The notes beneath the pieces were generated by a model. That model searched no databases. It was not told the origin of the DNA and saw only the letters and a program-made list of their open reading frames with translations. Of a DNA stretch of 44,507 nucleotides, positions 1 through 9,519 are shown in pieces. Location of the stretch: NCBI RefSeq assembly GCF_015207505.1, contig NZ_JADEWT010000049.1, positions 1 through 44,507 of the forward strand. The letters are read 5' to 3'. Within the stretch, counting starts at the first letter, position 1. Each line of letters opens with the position of its first letter. Origin of the DNA: Tychonema sp. LEGE 06208 (GTDB taxonomy: Bacteria; Cyanobacteriota; Cyanobacteriia; Cyanobacteriales; Microcoleaceae). The translations under genes were made by a program, and so were the position numbers.

Positions 1-18
1 AAACCCGCCCCACTACAT

Positions 19-237
19 CTAAGCTGATTCTTGGTGGCCCGGATCGCCCCGGAGTTTTTCTATAAACTCTGGATAATTTTCCATATCCTCTAAGGATTTT
101 AGGGGTGGATGCGTTACCCGGTTCCCTTCTGCGTTGATTTTATCAACATAAGCATAGAATGCCTCATTATCATCTCGATGAGCGAGTACATAAGCGCGTA
201 ACTCTTTTTTGCTCATTTCATTGAAGTTGGGTTTCAT
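19..237 (-). CDS. DUF6887-like small protein
   Basis: This is a 72-residue protein with the N-terminal pattern (M-K-P-N-F then K-E-L-R-A-Y-V-L-A-H-R) that I recognise as the cyanobacterial DUF6887 family. It is hydrophilic, has no membrane segment, and has no known biochemical activity. It starts at ATG 235-237, two bases after the stop of the DUF6888-like gene, so the two are almost certainly co-transcribed. These families usually occur as an adjacent pair, which is the main support for the call. Whether the pair acts as a toxin-antitoxin-like or regulatory module is unknown. Confidence 0.8.
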   Translation of the reverse strand: MKPNFNEMSKKELRAYVLAHRDDNEAFYAYVDKINAEGNRVTHPPLKSLEDMENYPEFIEKLRGDPGHQESA

Positions 238-239
238 AT

Positions 240-416
240 TTATTTAATCCATTCGACCTTGGGTTTAATTTCGATTTCGATTTCTTCACCAACTAAGATG
301 AACACATTTCCTGTCCGCTCATCTATACGGACTAAATGAACACTCCGATACAATTTTGTTGCCCAGCAACAAAGAATGAAGGTTTGCCTCTGTGCTGTCG
401 TGGGAATAGCTTCCAC
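240..416 (-). CDS. DUF6888-like small protein (GTG start)
   Basis: This is a 58-codon frame starting at GTG 414-416 and ending in TAA at 240-242; there is no ATG in the frame. It contains the pattern L-V-R-I-D-E-R-T-G-N-V-F-I-L-V-G-E-E-I-E-I-E-I, which matches the conserved core I know from DUF6888 proteins. It lies 24 bp downstream of the STAND ATPase and 2 bp upstream of the DUF6887 gene on the same strand. The Shine-Dalgarno sequence is weak, so translation may be coupled to the upstream gene. The function is unknown, and the exact start is the least certain part. Confidence 0.7.
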   Translation of the reverse strand: MEAIPTTAQRQTFILCCWATKLYRSVHLVRIDERTGNVFILVGEEIEIEIKPKVEWIK

Positions 417-440
417 TCCTGAAACTCACCATCTTTCATT

Positions 441-2744
441 TTACACTTTTTGGCTAAAATTGCCATTCAGACAATCTTGAACTTTATTCACTTGTTTAGG
501 CGTTTTCATTTGATTAAATATTTTAATAGCTTGCTGCCAGTGATTCTGAGCTATTTCTAATTCTCCCAAATCCCGGTAAGTCAGCCCGATGTAATAATTG
601 CTAATCCCTAATTCGTACTTAGCACCAATTTTCGTATAAAATTCAATGGCTTGGTTTTGATATTTCAAAGAAGCTGAAAAATCATTACTTTCTCGAAAAA
701 CATCGCCCAGAATGTACCAGGCACGGGCGATGTCTGATGTAAAGTTGCAATTTTGGGCGATCGCCACAACTTGCCCTAAAGTTTGCTTAGCTTGTTCGTA
801 CTCGCCAATATGTTTTTGAGCTAAACCAGCCATATTCAAATCCCAACAAGCTTGCCAAGGCGGAACATTTTCTAAAGGTTGTTGTAAGTGTCTTTTAGCT
901 TCTTTCAATGCTGCCTTGGCCTCACTCCCTTGTCCTAAATAAGAGCGCAGTAGAGCAACTTCGCAGTAACAACTATTTAACCGAGATTGAATTGCAGGAG
1001 ATACTGGAGATAAAGCTAGATCGAGTTTTGCTTGGTAAATAGCTAATCCTAACTCGTATTCACCAGCAGCAATATAGCACAAACCCATATCACTATAGGA
1101 GTTGAATTCTGTCCATTTATCGCCTTCACGCTTAGCAGCAAATTGAGCTTGGCGGTGATATTCTAAAGCTACCTCAAAACCATCCGCTAGCAAATAGGCG
1201 TGACAGTCGCCGATGCAACGATACAGACTTGCTTCCCGGTTAGGCGAAACTCGATTTAACAGTTTTTCTGCTAATTCAAGAGTTTGGCTGATGTATCCCC
1301 AGGATAAAAAATATAGAAACAATTCTTCTGGTAAAATAGGTATAGCAGGGCGGCACAATACATCCCACGCTGAATCACAATCATGTATTTCTCGGAAATG
1401 ATAATAAGCTTCTAAAACTTGCAAACCTAACTGAGGGGATTGAATGTGTTCTACACTGGTAAACCAATGTTGGGCGATCGCCCTTTGAGTTTGTTCCCAT
1501 TCGCTGCTCTTTTGCAACTGATTCAAACCCGCCGCCCGAATTGCTGGGTGCATTCGGTATTTGCCCCGATGTAATTGTAGCAAGGAATAGTCGCACAACT
1601 GCCGCGTTACTTTCAATTGTTCTGCTGGCGTTACATCCCACAGCAAAGCCTTGATACAAGTATCTGGCAACCATTCAATTTCTTGATACCGACAAGCTCC
1701 CAAACGGCATAGCAAGCGGTAAGCTTGCTGAGAGTGAGCGTTGAGGCGATTTAGTTGATTGTTGATAAGAAACGAAAATGGATCTAGCTGCTGTAATTCC
1801 TGGCGGTTTTGTTGCCAAGCTTCGGCAATATCTCCGTCATAATTATTGTGAATATCATTGTACAGCACCTCCATTGCCAGAGCATTACCTTTGTAAACTG
1901 CGTGCATTTCTTGCAGAGCTTGTAAATCTTCCGAAGTTTTGGGAAATTCAAAATATTGTTGCCATGCTTCTGGACTCAAGCCTGTCAAACTGTGAGTTTG
2001 AACGCCTCTGATATCTGGTTCTTTTAATTTTTCTCTACTGGTAATCAGGGTGACTCCTTTGATTCTCGGATCGCACAGGACCCGCAGTAATTCTACATAA
2101 TTGCGGTATTCAGGTAAAAACATACCGTTGCATAAGGCAGGTTCTAAGTTGTCTATGAAAATTGCGACTTTGATTTGACGCAGTTTTTTTTCTAGTAAGT
2201 TTAAACTGAGGCTAAAATCTCTGGGTGCATCTTCCTGAAAATCTTGTTGCAGCCAAGTTTGTACAAATGAATCGGCACTCCGCAAGTTTTCGGGAGTTAG
2301 GGCAATTTTCATATCTAAGATTTTTTCAAATTGGCAACTTGCTAAGTATTGCTGTGCTAAGGTGGTTTTTCCGATGCCGCCTTCTCCTACTATTATCAAA
2401 ATTTTGAAATTTTCTGATGTCCATTTTTGGAGTTTGGCAATATCTGAAGTTCGTTCAACCCAGCGAGAATTTAATGGTTGTGTTTCTACAGGTTGCGCCG
2501 GGATTAATTCTGGCATGAATTGAAAAAACAATGACTGCAAATCTGACCAGCTTGAGCGCTTGTCGTCTCCCAAACCAAAGGCTTGATATGCTGCGGTCAA
2601 GTGTTGGCGTACAGTTGCTTCTGATTTAATTGCGAGAATTTTGGCGATTTGTTTGTTGGGTTTTCCAGCTAGTTTTTGCTGCAAAACTTGCTTGCATTTA
2701 TTGCCTAAATTGTTGTAAATGGTGATAAACTCTGCTTGATTCAT
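441..2744 (-). CDS. STAND/NB-ARC ATPase with N-terminal HTH and C-terminal TPRs
   Basis: This is a 767-residue signal-transduction ATPase. Residues about 1-60 resemble a LuxR/GerE-type helix-turn-helix (G-K-P-N-K-Q-I-A-K-I-L then T-V-R-Q-H-L). An NB-ARC-type P-loop domain follows, with Walker A GEGGIGKTT at about 120-128, a Walker B-like strand (V-A-I-F-I-D-N) near 193-199, and a T-L-I-T-S-R-E sensor segment. From about residue 430 to the end the protein is helical TPR repeats. STAND proteins switch on by oligomerising when the repeat domain senses a ligand; some act in transcription control and others in anti-phage defence. It heads an operon with the DUF6888/DUF6887 pair. Because the putative effector is a DNA-binding domain rather than a nuclease, a regulator is my preferred reading, with defence as an alternative. 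Confidence 0.85.
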   Translation of the reverse strand: MNQAEFITIYNNLGNKCKQVLQQKLAGKPNKQIAKILAIKSEATVRQHLTAAYQAFGLGDDKRSSWSDLQSLFFQFMPELIPAQPVETQPLNSRWVERTSDIAKLQKWTSENFKILIIVGEGGIGKTTLAQQYLASCQFEKILDMKIALTPENLRSADSFVQTWLQQDFQEDAPRDFSLSLNLLEKKLRQIKVAIFIDNLEPALCNGMFLPEYRNYVELLRVLCDPRIKGVTLITSREKLKEPDIRGVQTHSLTGLSPEAWQQYFEFPKTSEDLQALQEMHAVYKGNALAMEVLYNDIHNNYDGDIAEAWQQNRQELQQLDPFSFLINNQLNRLNAHSQQAYRLLCRLGACRYQEIEWLPDTCIKALLWDVTPAEQLKVTRQLCDYSLLQLHRGKYRMHPAIRAAGLNQLQKSSEWEQTQRAIAQHWFTSVEHIQSPQLGLQVLEAYYHFREIHDCDSAWDVLCRPAIPILPEELFLYFLSWGYISQTLELAEKLLNRVSPNREASLYRCIGDCHAYLLADGFEVALEYHRQAQFAAKREGDKWTEFNSYSDMGLCYIAAGEYELGLAIYQAKLDLALSPVSPAIQSRLNSCYCEVALLRSYLGQGSEAKAALKEAKRHLQQPLENVPPWQACWDLNMAGLAQKHIGEYEQAKQTLGQVVAIAQNCNFTSDIARAWYILGDVFRESNDFSASLKYQNQAIEFYTKIGAKYELGISNYYIGLTYRDLGELEIAQNHWQQAIKIFNQMKTPKQVNKVQDCLNGNFSQKV

Positions 2745-3328
2745 CGGTAGTTTACCTATAGGTATAAGTACGATCGCGCGGTGTATTTAGGGGGGATAAC
2801 CCCTGGGATGTTTGAAAAAGTGTGATGTCTTAAGTGCGATCGCGTAGGGCAGCGAAATGTCATATCAAATCCGTTAGCATCGGAATTATAAAAACGGAGG
2901 ACACGGCAGTGCCGTGTCCCTACGGCGATCAATTGTAGGGACACGGCACTGCCGTGTCCTCTATATCTATATCATTCCGATGCAACCGGATTTGATGTCA
3001 AAGGTTGGTGACTGCTGCCTGTGACTGCACAATTGTGAGTTTTGAATGTGCATTGATTTTACACTGAGTTACGGGTTAAAAGTTATTCAATAATTAAATT
3101 TTTGCAAACACCATTTTGGAGGTAAGAACTATGGATTTTCTGGCGGATGGGGATTGTGCGGATGCAAGGCTGCTATTTGTTGTGCGATCGCGGGTAATAG
3201 GTGCTTCACTGTCTGTGGCTTTGGGAGCGATCGTGTAAATGATTGTTACAAAAGCTGGAAGTATGCGTAAAAACATAGGGCTATTTCCGCAATGTCAATA
3301 AAGGCTGAAATTTAGGGAGTCAGAAGCT
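2745..3328. other. Intergenic region with palindromic repeat
   Basis: This spacer lies between the start of the STAND ATPase and the plus-strand gene at 3329. It contains the large inverted repeat at 2859-3000 and several GCGATCGC-type palindromes. Short frames here (2756-2944 and 3094-3276, minus) look like chance or repeat-derived frames. I see no convincing RNA gene. Confidence 0.6.
2859..3000. repeat. 142-bp MITE-like inverted repeat
   Basis: The outer arms (about 2859-2888 and 2972-3000) are imperfect inverted copies around the core ATCAAATCCG...GCATCGGAAT. Two self-palindromic blocks, GGACACGGCA-GTGCCGTGTCC at 2899-2919 and its partner at 2939-2959, lie inside and are themselves inverted relative to each other. 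The whole could fold into one long hairpin. It has no coding capacity. It looks like a non-autonomous palindromic repeat of the sort dispersed in filamentous cyanobacteria. Confidence 0.75.
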
Positions 3329-3652
3329 ATGAGGTTTGTATCAGAGGATGCAGCAGGCGATCGGACTGACAAAGCAGGCGACAGCAACAGCAAAGCTAAG
3401 TCAACTCAGAAGGTGGAAACAGATATGTCATCAGCGCCAGAAAGCAAAGAGAATCCGATTAATCAGGTTTTGAATCAAGTTGAGAAGATTTTGTGTGAAA
3501 CTTGGACAGAAACAGGGTTTGGACAGGTGATTATTGAGAGTGAGAGGAGAGAAAAGGGTAAAGGTAAGATTCAAGTGACTGTGAAAGGTTCTACTTTTTA
3601 TCGGCATCACATTTCTGAGGAAGATATTCGGGAGTGGAATTCAAAGGAATAG
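3329..3652 (+). CDS. Hypothetical small protein
   Basis: This is a 107-residue soluble protein I do not recognise. The first 40 residues are polar and low-complexity. The remainder (I-N-Q-V-L-N-Q-V-E-K-I-L onward) looks like a compact helix-strand domain ending in H-H-I-S-E-E-D-I-R-E-W. AGGGAG lies 9 nt before the ATG at 3329. An equally good site, AAGGTGG, lies 8 nt before the in-frame ATG at 3425, which would give a 75-residue protein covering only the ordered part. A hairpin follows at 3681-3700. Confidence 0.6.
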   Translation: MRFVSEDAAGDRTDKAGDSNSKAKSTQKVETDMSSAPESKENPINQVLNQVEKILCETWTETGFGQVIIESERREKGKGKIQVTVKGSTFYRHHISEEDIREWNSKE

Positions 3653-3680
3653 GTGCGGGCTACCTCGCCTGGGCACTGAG

Positions 3681-3700
3681 ACAGGGACTTATGTCCCTGT
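3681..3700. terminator. Hairpin downstream of the small gene
   Basis: ACAGGGAC and GTCCCTGT form a perfect 8-bp stem around TTAT, 29 bp after the stop codon at 3652. No long T-run follows, so intrinsic termination is only possible; it may stabilise the transcript end instead. The rest of the 307-bp spacer up to the start at 3960 shows nothing else I can support. Confidence 0.4.
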
Positions 3701-3959
3701 AGAATGTTGACAAACAGACGAGAATGGTGTATGTTTTTTTGTCAAGGTGAATAAAGCCTAAGTGTATCTACACTGCACGGCTGCGATGGCTGGCGGTATT
3801 AAAAGTTTGAATCATCTAAATAAACACAAAACCTAGTTCGAGACGATTGTGATTTTCGCGGGGCTGGGGAAGTGGTGATTTCGCATTATGTGCGATCGAC
3901 CCTTCTCCGGCCTTTTGTTTTTCGATCCGCAAATTGACTTAACAAATTGGAGATTGAAT

Positions 3960-5153
3960 ATGGCTCGTTTAGATGGAACAGCGCAAAATGACCAACTCAT
4001 TTGGTTGAATCCTGAACCCGTCGAAATTTATGGCTATGCTGGCGATGACACGCTAGTAGGCGATGCGGGAAACGATCTGATTGTTGGCGGTTCTGGAAGT
4101 GACAGTTTATTGGGAGATCCTGGTAACGATGTTATCTATGGTGGTCGGGATAGCGACTCTATGTATGGCGGATTGGGTGCAGATCAACTGTTTGGTGGCA
4201 AAGGAGATGATTATTTAGTCAGTGGCTTTGACACAGATACGCTGACAGGGGGTGGAGGTAGTGATACTTTTGGTGTCATCGGCGAAGGGGTAGCTATTAT
4301 TACCGACTTTAATGCTGCTTTTGATTTCCTCCGACTGGTAGATAACCTGACAGGTTCTCGCGTTTTAGTTGCTCGTAATGACAGCAATAGTGTCGGAGTT
4401 TATGCTAGCAAAAATGGCAATTCTTCTTTTGATAAAGTCTTGGCATTGTTGACCAATTTTTCTGGTGATGTTGGCAGTGTTTCTGCGAAAATTATCGGTG
4501 GAAATGGGACAATAAGTCCGAGTCCAAATCCGAGTCCAAATCCGAGTCCAAATCCGAGTCCAAATCCGAGTCCAAATCCGAGTCCAAATCCATCGCCAAG
4601 TCCGAGTTCAACAGGAACCCCCGGCTTAGATCCAGAAGAGCGATCGGCTTTAGATTTCCTCAACTCTGCTCGGCAAAATCCCCAAGCCACAGGACAACAG
4701 TTAGGGATTGATCTGAGTGGAGTTACGCCTCGTCCTCCCTTAACACCCGATCCGATTTTAAATCAGGTTGCTCAGCAGCGAGCTGATGATTTGGCAGCTA
4801 GAAATTACTTCGCTCATGTAGATCCAGACGGTCTGGGCCCAAACATAAAGGTAGAGCGAGCTGGATATCCGCTGCCGTCGTTTTACTTGGGCAACCCCGC
4901 CAACAATTTCATTGAATCGCTATCGACCGTATACACCGTTGGCAATTCCTCTGGTGCTCAAACTTCAGGAAAAGATCAGATGGCAAATTTGCTCGTTGAT
5001 GCTGGAATATCACCCCCTGGCCATCGGATTCACTTGCTAGCTCTTAATGATTTATACGGCAAGCATACGGATGTAGGTATCGGTTATACCAGCGTCACAA
5101 GAGGGAATCAAACCAACTACTATATGGCTGTTTTGACGGCCTATAAAGCTTGA
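3960..5153 (+). CDS. RTX calcium-binding repeat protein with C-terminal CAP/SCP domain
   Basis: The chosen start (ATG 3960, 397 residues) is preceded by GGAG with good spacing; a longer frame from 3888 has no such site. Residues about 1-130 carry GGxGxDxxx-type nonapeptides typical of RTX beta-rolls, which bind calcium outside the cell. A linker of repeated P-N-P-S units follows, encoded by a 12-bp tandem repeat. The C-terminal ~150 residues (L-D-F-L-N-S-A-R to the end, including N-Y-F-A-H-V-D-P-D-G) form a CAP/SCP-like domain. RTX proteins normally leave by type I secretion and lack an N-terminal signal peptide, as here. No type I exporter genes lie nearby. The CAP role is unknown; adhesion or cell-surface functions are plausible. 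Confidence 0.85.
   Translation: MARLDGTAQNDQLIWLNPEPVEIYGYAGDDTLVGDAGNDLIVGGSGSDSLLGDPGNDVIYGGRDSDSMYGGLGADQLFGGKGDDYLVSGFDTDTLTGGGGSDTFGVIGEGVAIITDFNAAFDFLRLVDNLTGSRVLVARNDSNSVGVYASKNGNSSFDKVLALLTNFSGDVGSVSAKIIGGNGTISPSPNPSPNPSPNPSPNPSPNPSPNPSPSPSSTGTPGLDPEERSALDFLNSARQNPQATGQQLGIDLSGVTPRPPLTPDPILNQVAQQRADDLAARNYFAHVDPDGLGPNIKVERAGYPLPSFYLGNPANNFIESLSTVYTVGNSSGAQTSGKDQMANLLVDAGISPPGHRIHLLALNDLYGKHTDVGIGYTSVTRGNQTNYYMAVLTAYKA
4518..4589 (+). repeat. 12-bp tandem repeat coding for Pro-Asn-Pro-Ser linker
   Basis: Six uninterrupted copies of CCGAGTCCAAAT are followed by degenerate units. The array codes for the flexible linker between the RTX and CAP domains. Its perfect identity suggests that copy number changes by slippage. 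Confidence 0.9.
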
Positions 5154-5432
5154 AGGATATAACAACTAACAAGCGATAGCCTTTTCACAAAACAGGTGAT
5201 TTTCCATAATTTTTTCAATCATATCATGTCCGTTTAATTCGGAATTGTATAAATTTTGGATGGCTGGTTTACCAACAATTATGGCCTAAAACCCACAATC
5301 TTATAAACCCGCCCCACCGATAAAAATCGGATGCTACCGGACATAATATCAGAGGTAATTATCGATCGGACTTAAAGCGCGATCGCCATTTCTTGACTTA
5401 GTTTTTTTTGCAAACCAATAGGTAGGAAAATT

Positions 5433-7889
5433 ATGACTATCAAACGACAAGGGATTTATTTGATCGGAGAAGATACAGCCGACAATGTTGCACTCCAAGC
5501 TGGACAACTTCAGGAAGTGCCTGGAGGATTGGCAACTCGCAAAGGCAATGATACTGTCAGCGGTTCCTCTGATGCTGAAGTTGTATATGGTGGCAAAGGA
5601 AATGATGAAATTGAGGGCGGAGGTGGCAATGATTCCCTTCGCGGCGACAAAGATGAAGATACTGTTATCGGAGGAGATGGAGATGATTGCTTGTGCGGCG
5701 GTCAAGGCAATGATTCAATTGTCGGCGGTAGCGGCAATGATAGTTTGCACGGCGATCGGGGTATCGATACCCTAACAGGTGGCAGTGGCTCTGACACATT
5801 TTTTCTACTGTTAGATGATGAGAGTATTGATTACATTACCGATTATCAAAATGGAAGCGATCGCATTGCCAGCGACAACGGCATTTTGAATTTTGATAAC
5901 TACACTTTTAGTGCGGGTACGGGTGCTAATGGTGCTAGTAGTGGCGACACGGTGATGATAGATAAAAGTACCAATCGGGCGATCGCGGTTTTGCTCAATG
6001 TTGCCAGTAGCACGTTTGCAGCTAGTCCCACACCAACACCAGCGCCGACACCAACACCAGCCCCAACTCCAGCCCCAACTCCAGCGCCAGCCCCAACACC
6101 AGCCCCAACACCAGCGCCGACACCAGCACCAACCCCTGCGTCAACTCCGGTGACAACACCGACTCCGGTGACAACACCAACACCAGCCCCAACACCAACA
6201 CCAGCCCCAACACCGACTCCGGTGACAACACCAACTCCGGTGACAACACCAACACCAGCCCCAACACCAACACCAGCCCCAACACCGACTCCGGTGACAA
6301 CACCAACTCCGGTGACAACACCAACTCCGGTGACAACACCAACTCCGGTGACAACACCAACTCCGGTGACAACACCAACTCCGGTGACGACTCCGACTCC
6401 GGTGACAACGCCAACTCCGGTGACAACGCCAACTCCGGTGACGACTCCGACTCCGGTGACAACGCCAACTCCGGTGACAACACCGACTCCGGCACCAGCA
6501 TCATTCGATGAAAAGTTCTACCTTGTCAATAATTACGACGCTACCCAAGCGATTTTTGATAGCAAGGTAAAAAGTGGTTGGGAACACTACCAAACTATTG
6601 GCCAAGCTGAAGGTCGGGCCAGTGCTCCTTCTCAGGTAAGCACTTTCAACATCACATTTGACTATCGGTTTGATACCAATGGATACTTCAGTGACCCCAT
6701 TGATGGCCCCAACCGCAAAGCTACTTTAGAAGCAGCAGCAGACTACTGGGAAGCTGTTATCCAAGATGAATTTCCCAATGTTCCCGTTGGTACTGAATTC
6801 TGGGTACAAGATCCTCAAAGTCCAACAGATGAAATTAAGAAGGTTGTTTTGGACAACGAGATTGACGATCTACTAATCTTTGTGGCTGCTCAACCTCTTG
6901 CGGGCTCTACTGGTTATACGACCCAGGGTGGTTTCACTGATGAAAAACGTTCTTCCTATGTTTTTCCGGATCGGATCAATGGGGTTAATTATGAACCTTT
7001 TGCAGCCAGGATCACATTTAATAGTGCAAACGTCACTGACATTACCCCATTTGACCTGAGCGATAATACTGATAATACCGGAGGTGGGAATCTTTTTATC
7101 ACTGCCGCCCATGAAATAGAACACGCTCTAGGGATTGGCCTTGCACAAGTTTTCCGCGCAAGAACAGTTGGAGCCTCTTTTGACGGTCCCAATGCCAGAT
7201 CTGCTAATGCAGGTAATCCTATTCCTCTTAGAGCCGACTTGGGACATCCAGCTAGTATTGTTAGTAAGGGTGGTTTGCCATCTCTTCTTGGTGACGGCGG
7301 TAATGCCAATGCCTTCATCCCCACCAAAGTTGATTTGGCACTACTTGCAGATATTGGCTACAAATTCCAAGGATTTACCGTTCAAGATTCAACGCCAACC
7401 ACTGCAACTGAGGGAGATAATAAAGTCCTTGGTACAGATTTGGCTGATACCCTCAACGGTTTAGGGGGTAACGACACCATCAACGGTGTAGCTGGCAATG
7501 ATAGCCTGATTGGAGGTGCTGGCAACGATGGGCTTGATGGTGGCGGTGGCAATGATACGCTGATTGGTGGTCTTGGCGAGGATGCCCTGACAGGAGGCCC
7601 TGGCAGCGATACCTTTATTTTTGATGTCGCAAGCGGTAAAGATGGGATAGCGGATTTTACGGTAGCTGATGACAAAATACAGTTGGCTGCTAGCTATGGA
7701 TTTAAGGACGGAGCTGCTGTTTTAAGCGCACCTGGAAACTTCTTCAACGGCACAGTAAACGATGTCAATGGCAATCCCGATCCGGGTAAACGCTTTGCTC
7801 AAATCACTCTCGGCTCTAATTCGGGGAATGTTATTACGATCGTTTACGATAATAATCCCCTGACAGCCGCGAATTTCATCATTCTCTAA
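5433..7889 (+). CDS. RTX protein with Pro/Thr linker and HExxH metalloprotease domain
   Basis: This is an 818-residue secreted protein. The start is supported by TAGGA upstream. The order is: N-terminal RTX nonapeptides (about 30-115); a linker of about 150 residues rich in T-P-V-T-T-P and P-A-P-T; a catalytic domain; then a second RTX block (about 665-725). The catalytic domain contains H-E-I-E-H-A-L-G (His560, Glu561, His564). The metzincin position for a third His is Leu, but a later D-L-G-H (His605) in a context resembling cyanobacterial HEIGHALGFG proteases could supply the third zinc ligand. The double RTX architecture points to calcium-dependent folding after type I secretion. Substrates are unknown. 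The adjacent genes also encode secreted proteins. Confidence 0.8.
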   Translation: MTIKRQGIYLIGEDTADNVALQAGQLQEVPGGLATRKGNDTVSGSSDAEVVYGGKGNDEIEGGGGNDSLRGDKDEDTVIGGDGDDCLCGGQGNDSIVGGSGNDSLHGDRGIDTLTGGSGSDTFFLLLDDESIDYITDYQNGSDRIASDNGILNFDNYTFSAGTGANGASSGDTVMIDKSTNRAIAVLLNVASSTFAASPTPTPAPTPTPAPTPAPTPAPAPTPAPTPAPTPAPTPASTPVTTPTPVTTPTPAPTPTPAPTPTPVTTPTPVTTPTPAPTPTPAPTPTPVTTPTPVTTPTPVTTPTPVTTPTPVTTPTPVTTPTPVTTPTPVTTPTPVTTPTPVTTPTPVTTPTPAPASFDEKFYLVNNYDATQAIFDSKVKSGWEHYQTIGQAEGRASAPSQVSTFNITFDYRFDTNGYFSDPIDGPNRKATLEAAADYWEAVIQDEFPNVPVGTEFWVQDPQSPTDEIKKVVLDNEIDDLLIFVAAQPLAGSTGYTTQGGFTDEKRSSYVFPDRINGVNYEPFAARITFNSANVTDITPFDLSDNTDNTGGGNLFITAAHEIEHALGIGLAQVFRARTVGASFDGPNARSANAGNPIPLRADLGHPASIVSKGGLPSLLGDGGNANAFIPTKVDLALLADIGYKFQGFTVQDSTPTTATEGDNKVLGTDLADTLNGLGGNDTINGVAGNDSLIGGAGNDGLDGGGGNDTLIGGLGEDALTGGPGSDTFIFDVASGKDGIADFTVADDKIQLAASYGFKDGAAVLSAPGNFFNGTVNDVNGNPDPGKRFAQITLGSNSGNVITIVYDNNPLTAANFIIL
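6024..6495 (+). repeat. Degenerate tandem repeats coding for Pro/Thr/Ala linker
   Basis: The units are 12 or 18 bp with cores such as CCAACTCCGGTGACAACA, arranged in nested higher-order blocks. They code for the spacer between the first RTX block and the protease domain. Codon-level variation (ccaact/ccgact, acaaca/acgact) shows repeated duplication of larger units. The array should be length-variable between strains. Confidence 0.85.
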
Positions 7890-8074
7890 ATCTAATCATC
7901 AAATAGGTTTGCGCTCCAGGCGATCGCCTCGACCTTTCTTGCGCGCGATCGCCATTGGTAGGGGCAATCCCCCGTGGTTGCCCCTTTTGCTTTTGCGATC
8001 GCGATGGGAGCCAAATCCTTAGAAAAAACCGAATAAATTCCAGCAAATCATTTATAAAATTTAGCAATAATGTC

Positions 8075-9139
8075 ATGCGTCAAACTTTAGTTTTTCTGGC
8101 TATAACCACATTTCAAGTAACACAAATATCAGTAGTATTAGCTCAAAACAGTTCAGCATTTGAGCAGAGAATGATTTCCGAGATTAACCGAGCTAGAGAA
8201 AATCCTCCAGCTTATGCTGATTGGCTGCAAAGAGTCAAACAAACATACGATCCTGCTACCAGATCCTTCCAAATTCCTGGGCAAAATAGTCGATTTGGTG
8301 TGTTTGGAGACTTAGCAGCATTTGATGAAGCAATTAGTGCCCTTAAAAGAACTTCTCCAATCCCAACACTTCGTACATCTAATGGACTTGGTTCAGCAGC
8401 AGCAGATCATGCTCGCGAACAGTCAGTTGCTACATCTTTTAGCCAGATAAGTCACACTGGAAGAGATGGTAGTAATATAGGTGATAGAGTAAATCGTTAC
8501 GGCTCCAGTAGGGGCGTTGTAGCGGAAAATATTGGAGCTGGTTCCTCACCTGAATTTATTGTAATGAACTTGATGCTCGATTACTGGGAAGCTAGTCGTG
8601 GACATAGAAAAAACTTTCTAAATTCAACTTTTAGATTAATGGGAGTAGGTTGTGGTAACTCATCTATAGCAGGTGTGGGAAAAGTCTGTGTAATGAACTT
8701 TGCTCAAGAGTATTCTGAGAATAGAGGAAACCTTCCTAATCAATTCCCGAATCAAACTGATAGACCACCTAGAGATACAAATCAGCCTAGACAACTTAAT
8801 CTTACAGGCAAATGGGTAATTGAGACTGGGAGTTTTAAGTTCTTATCCAATGATGTAAATAATTCCTGTGTGTCAGCGCCAGAACTTGGAACTGGTTATT
8901 CTCCAATTACAATCCGTCAAAGTGGGAGCCAGCTAATACTTTCAGGTGTTTATCAGAGATATAACAATATTACGAATAGTCGAATTTCAGGTACTCAATT
9001 TGAAGCAATTGCTATGTTTGGGAATTTAGCATTACTAAGATATAGTGGTTCTGTGAGCTTGGATGGTAGACAAATTACAGGTACTATAGTGTGTGGTAAC
9101 AGAGGAGCAAACATACCATTTATAATGAGGAAATCTTGA
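8075..9139 (+). CDS. Secreted CAP/SCP-domain protein
   Basis: I take the ATG at 8075 (354 residues) rather than 7955, because the N-terminus then reads as a signal peptide (R-Q-T-L-V-F-L-A-I then V-V-L-A-Q, cleavage near residue 24). Residues about 28-210 form a CAP domain: M-I-S-E-I-N-R-A-R-E-N-P-P at its start, S-H-T-G-R-D-G in the middle, and G-H-R-K-N-F-L and C-V-M-N-F-A-Q-E-Y near its end. The last ~110 residues look beta-rich and include a possible disulphide pair. It is the second CAP protein in the cluster, here exported by Sec rather than as an RTX protein. Its molecular role is unknown. Confidence 0.85.
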   Translation: MRQTLVFLAITTFQVTQISVVLAQNSSAFEQRMISEINRARENPPAYADWLQRVKQTYDPATRSFQIPGQNSRFGVFGDLAAFDEAISALKRTSPIPTLRTSNGLGSAAADHAREQSVATSFSQISHTGRDGSNIGDRVNRYGSSRGVVAENIGAGSSPEFIVMNLMLDYWEASRGHRKNFLNSTFRLMGVGCGNSSIAGVGKVCVMNFAQEYSENRGNLPNQFPNQTDRPPRDTNQPRQLNLTGKWVIETGSFKFLSNDVNNSCVSAPELGTGYSPITIRQSGSQLILSGVYQRYNNITNSRISGTQFEAIAMFGNLALLRYSGSVSLDGRQITGTIVCGNRGANIPFIMRKS

Positions 9140-9519
9140 TAAGAAATTTTCGCTACACCAGATAAGCTGAGAATTGTCAGGCTAGTTTGCATCATTTGTT
9201 GGTGGGTTAGGGCTGGTTTTTATAATTTGTCGATCGGTGTCAAATATCTAGGCGAACCCAACCTGCAATGCCTGTAAAATATGAGGATAAATTTGTAGGG
9301 GCTGGTTCGCCGCTCGATTATGCCACCCACAAATAATCTTGACAAACCCGCCCCCACCCAACCGTGAAACTTCTTGCTATAACAATATACGCGATCGTCC
9401 TTATTCCATCCATGTTTATCTGCGGTAAAAAAGGGCGATCTCTTTTCTTTTGTGAAGTGCTATCGATCTTTAAATATATAATTTTAAATCGCTTGTACTA
9501 ATATTACAAAATTAAGTAA
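9140..9519. other. Non-coding spacer
   Basis: These 380 bp between the CAP gene and the DUF6883 remnant hold no frame I believe. They include a copy of AAACCCGCCCC (about 9343) that also occurs near positions 2 and 5305, and AT-rich sequence immediately before the ATG at 9520 that could hold its promoter. Confidence 0.4.

Noticed and set aside
3094-3276. 60-codon minus-strand frame
   Set aside because: No start signal or recognisable features; it lies in A/T-rich spacer beside the palindromic repeat.
4518-6495. Regularly spaced repeats reminiscent of a CRISPR array
   Set aside because: The repeats are contiguous 12-18 bp coding units without unique spacers; no cas gene is present.
6022-6504. 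160-codon minus-strand frame made of repeated L/S/P/E residues
   Set aside because: It is the reverse reading of the Pro/Thr linker repeats of the RTX protease gene.
1-9355. AAACCCGCCCC occurring near 2, 5305 and 9343
   Set aside because: The shared core is only 11 bp with no extended similarity, so chance or a very short repeat cannot be told apart.
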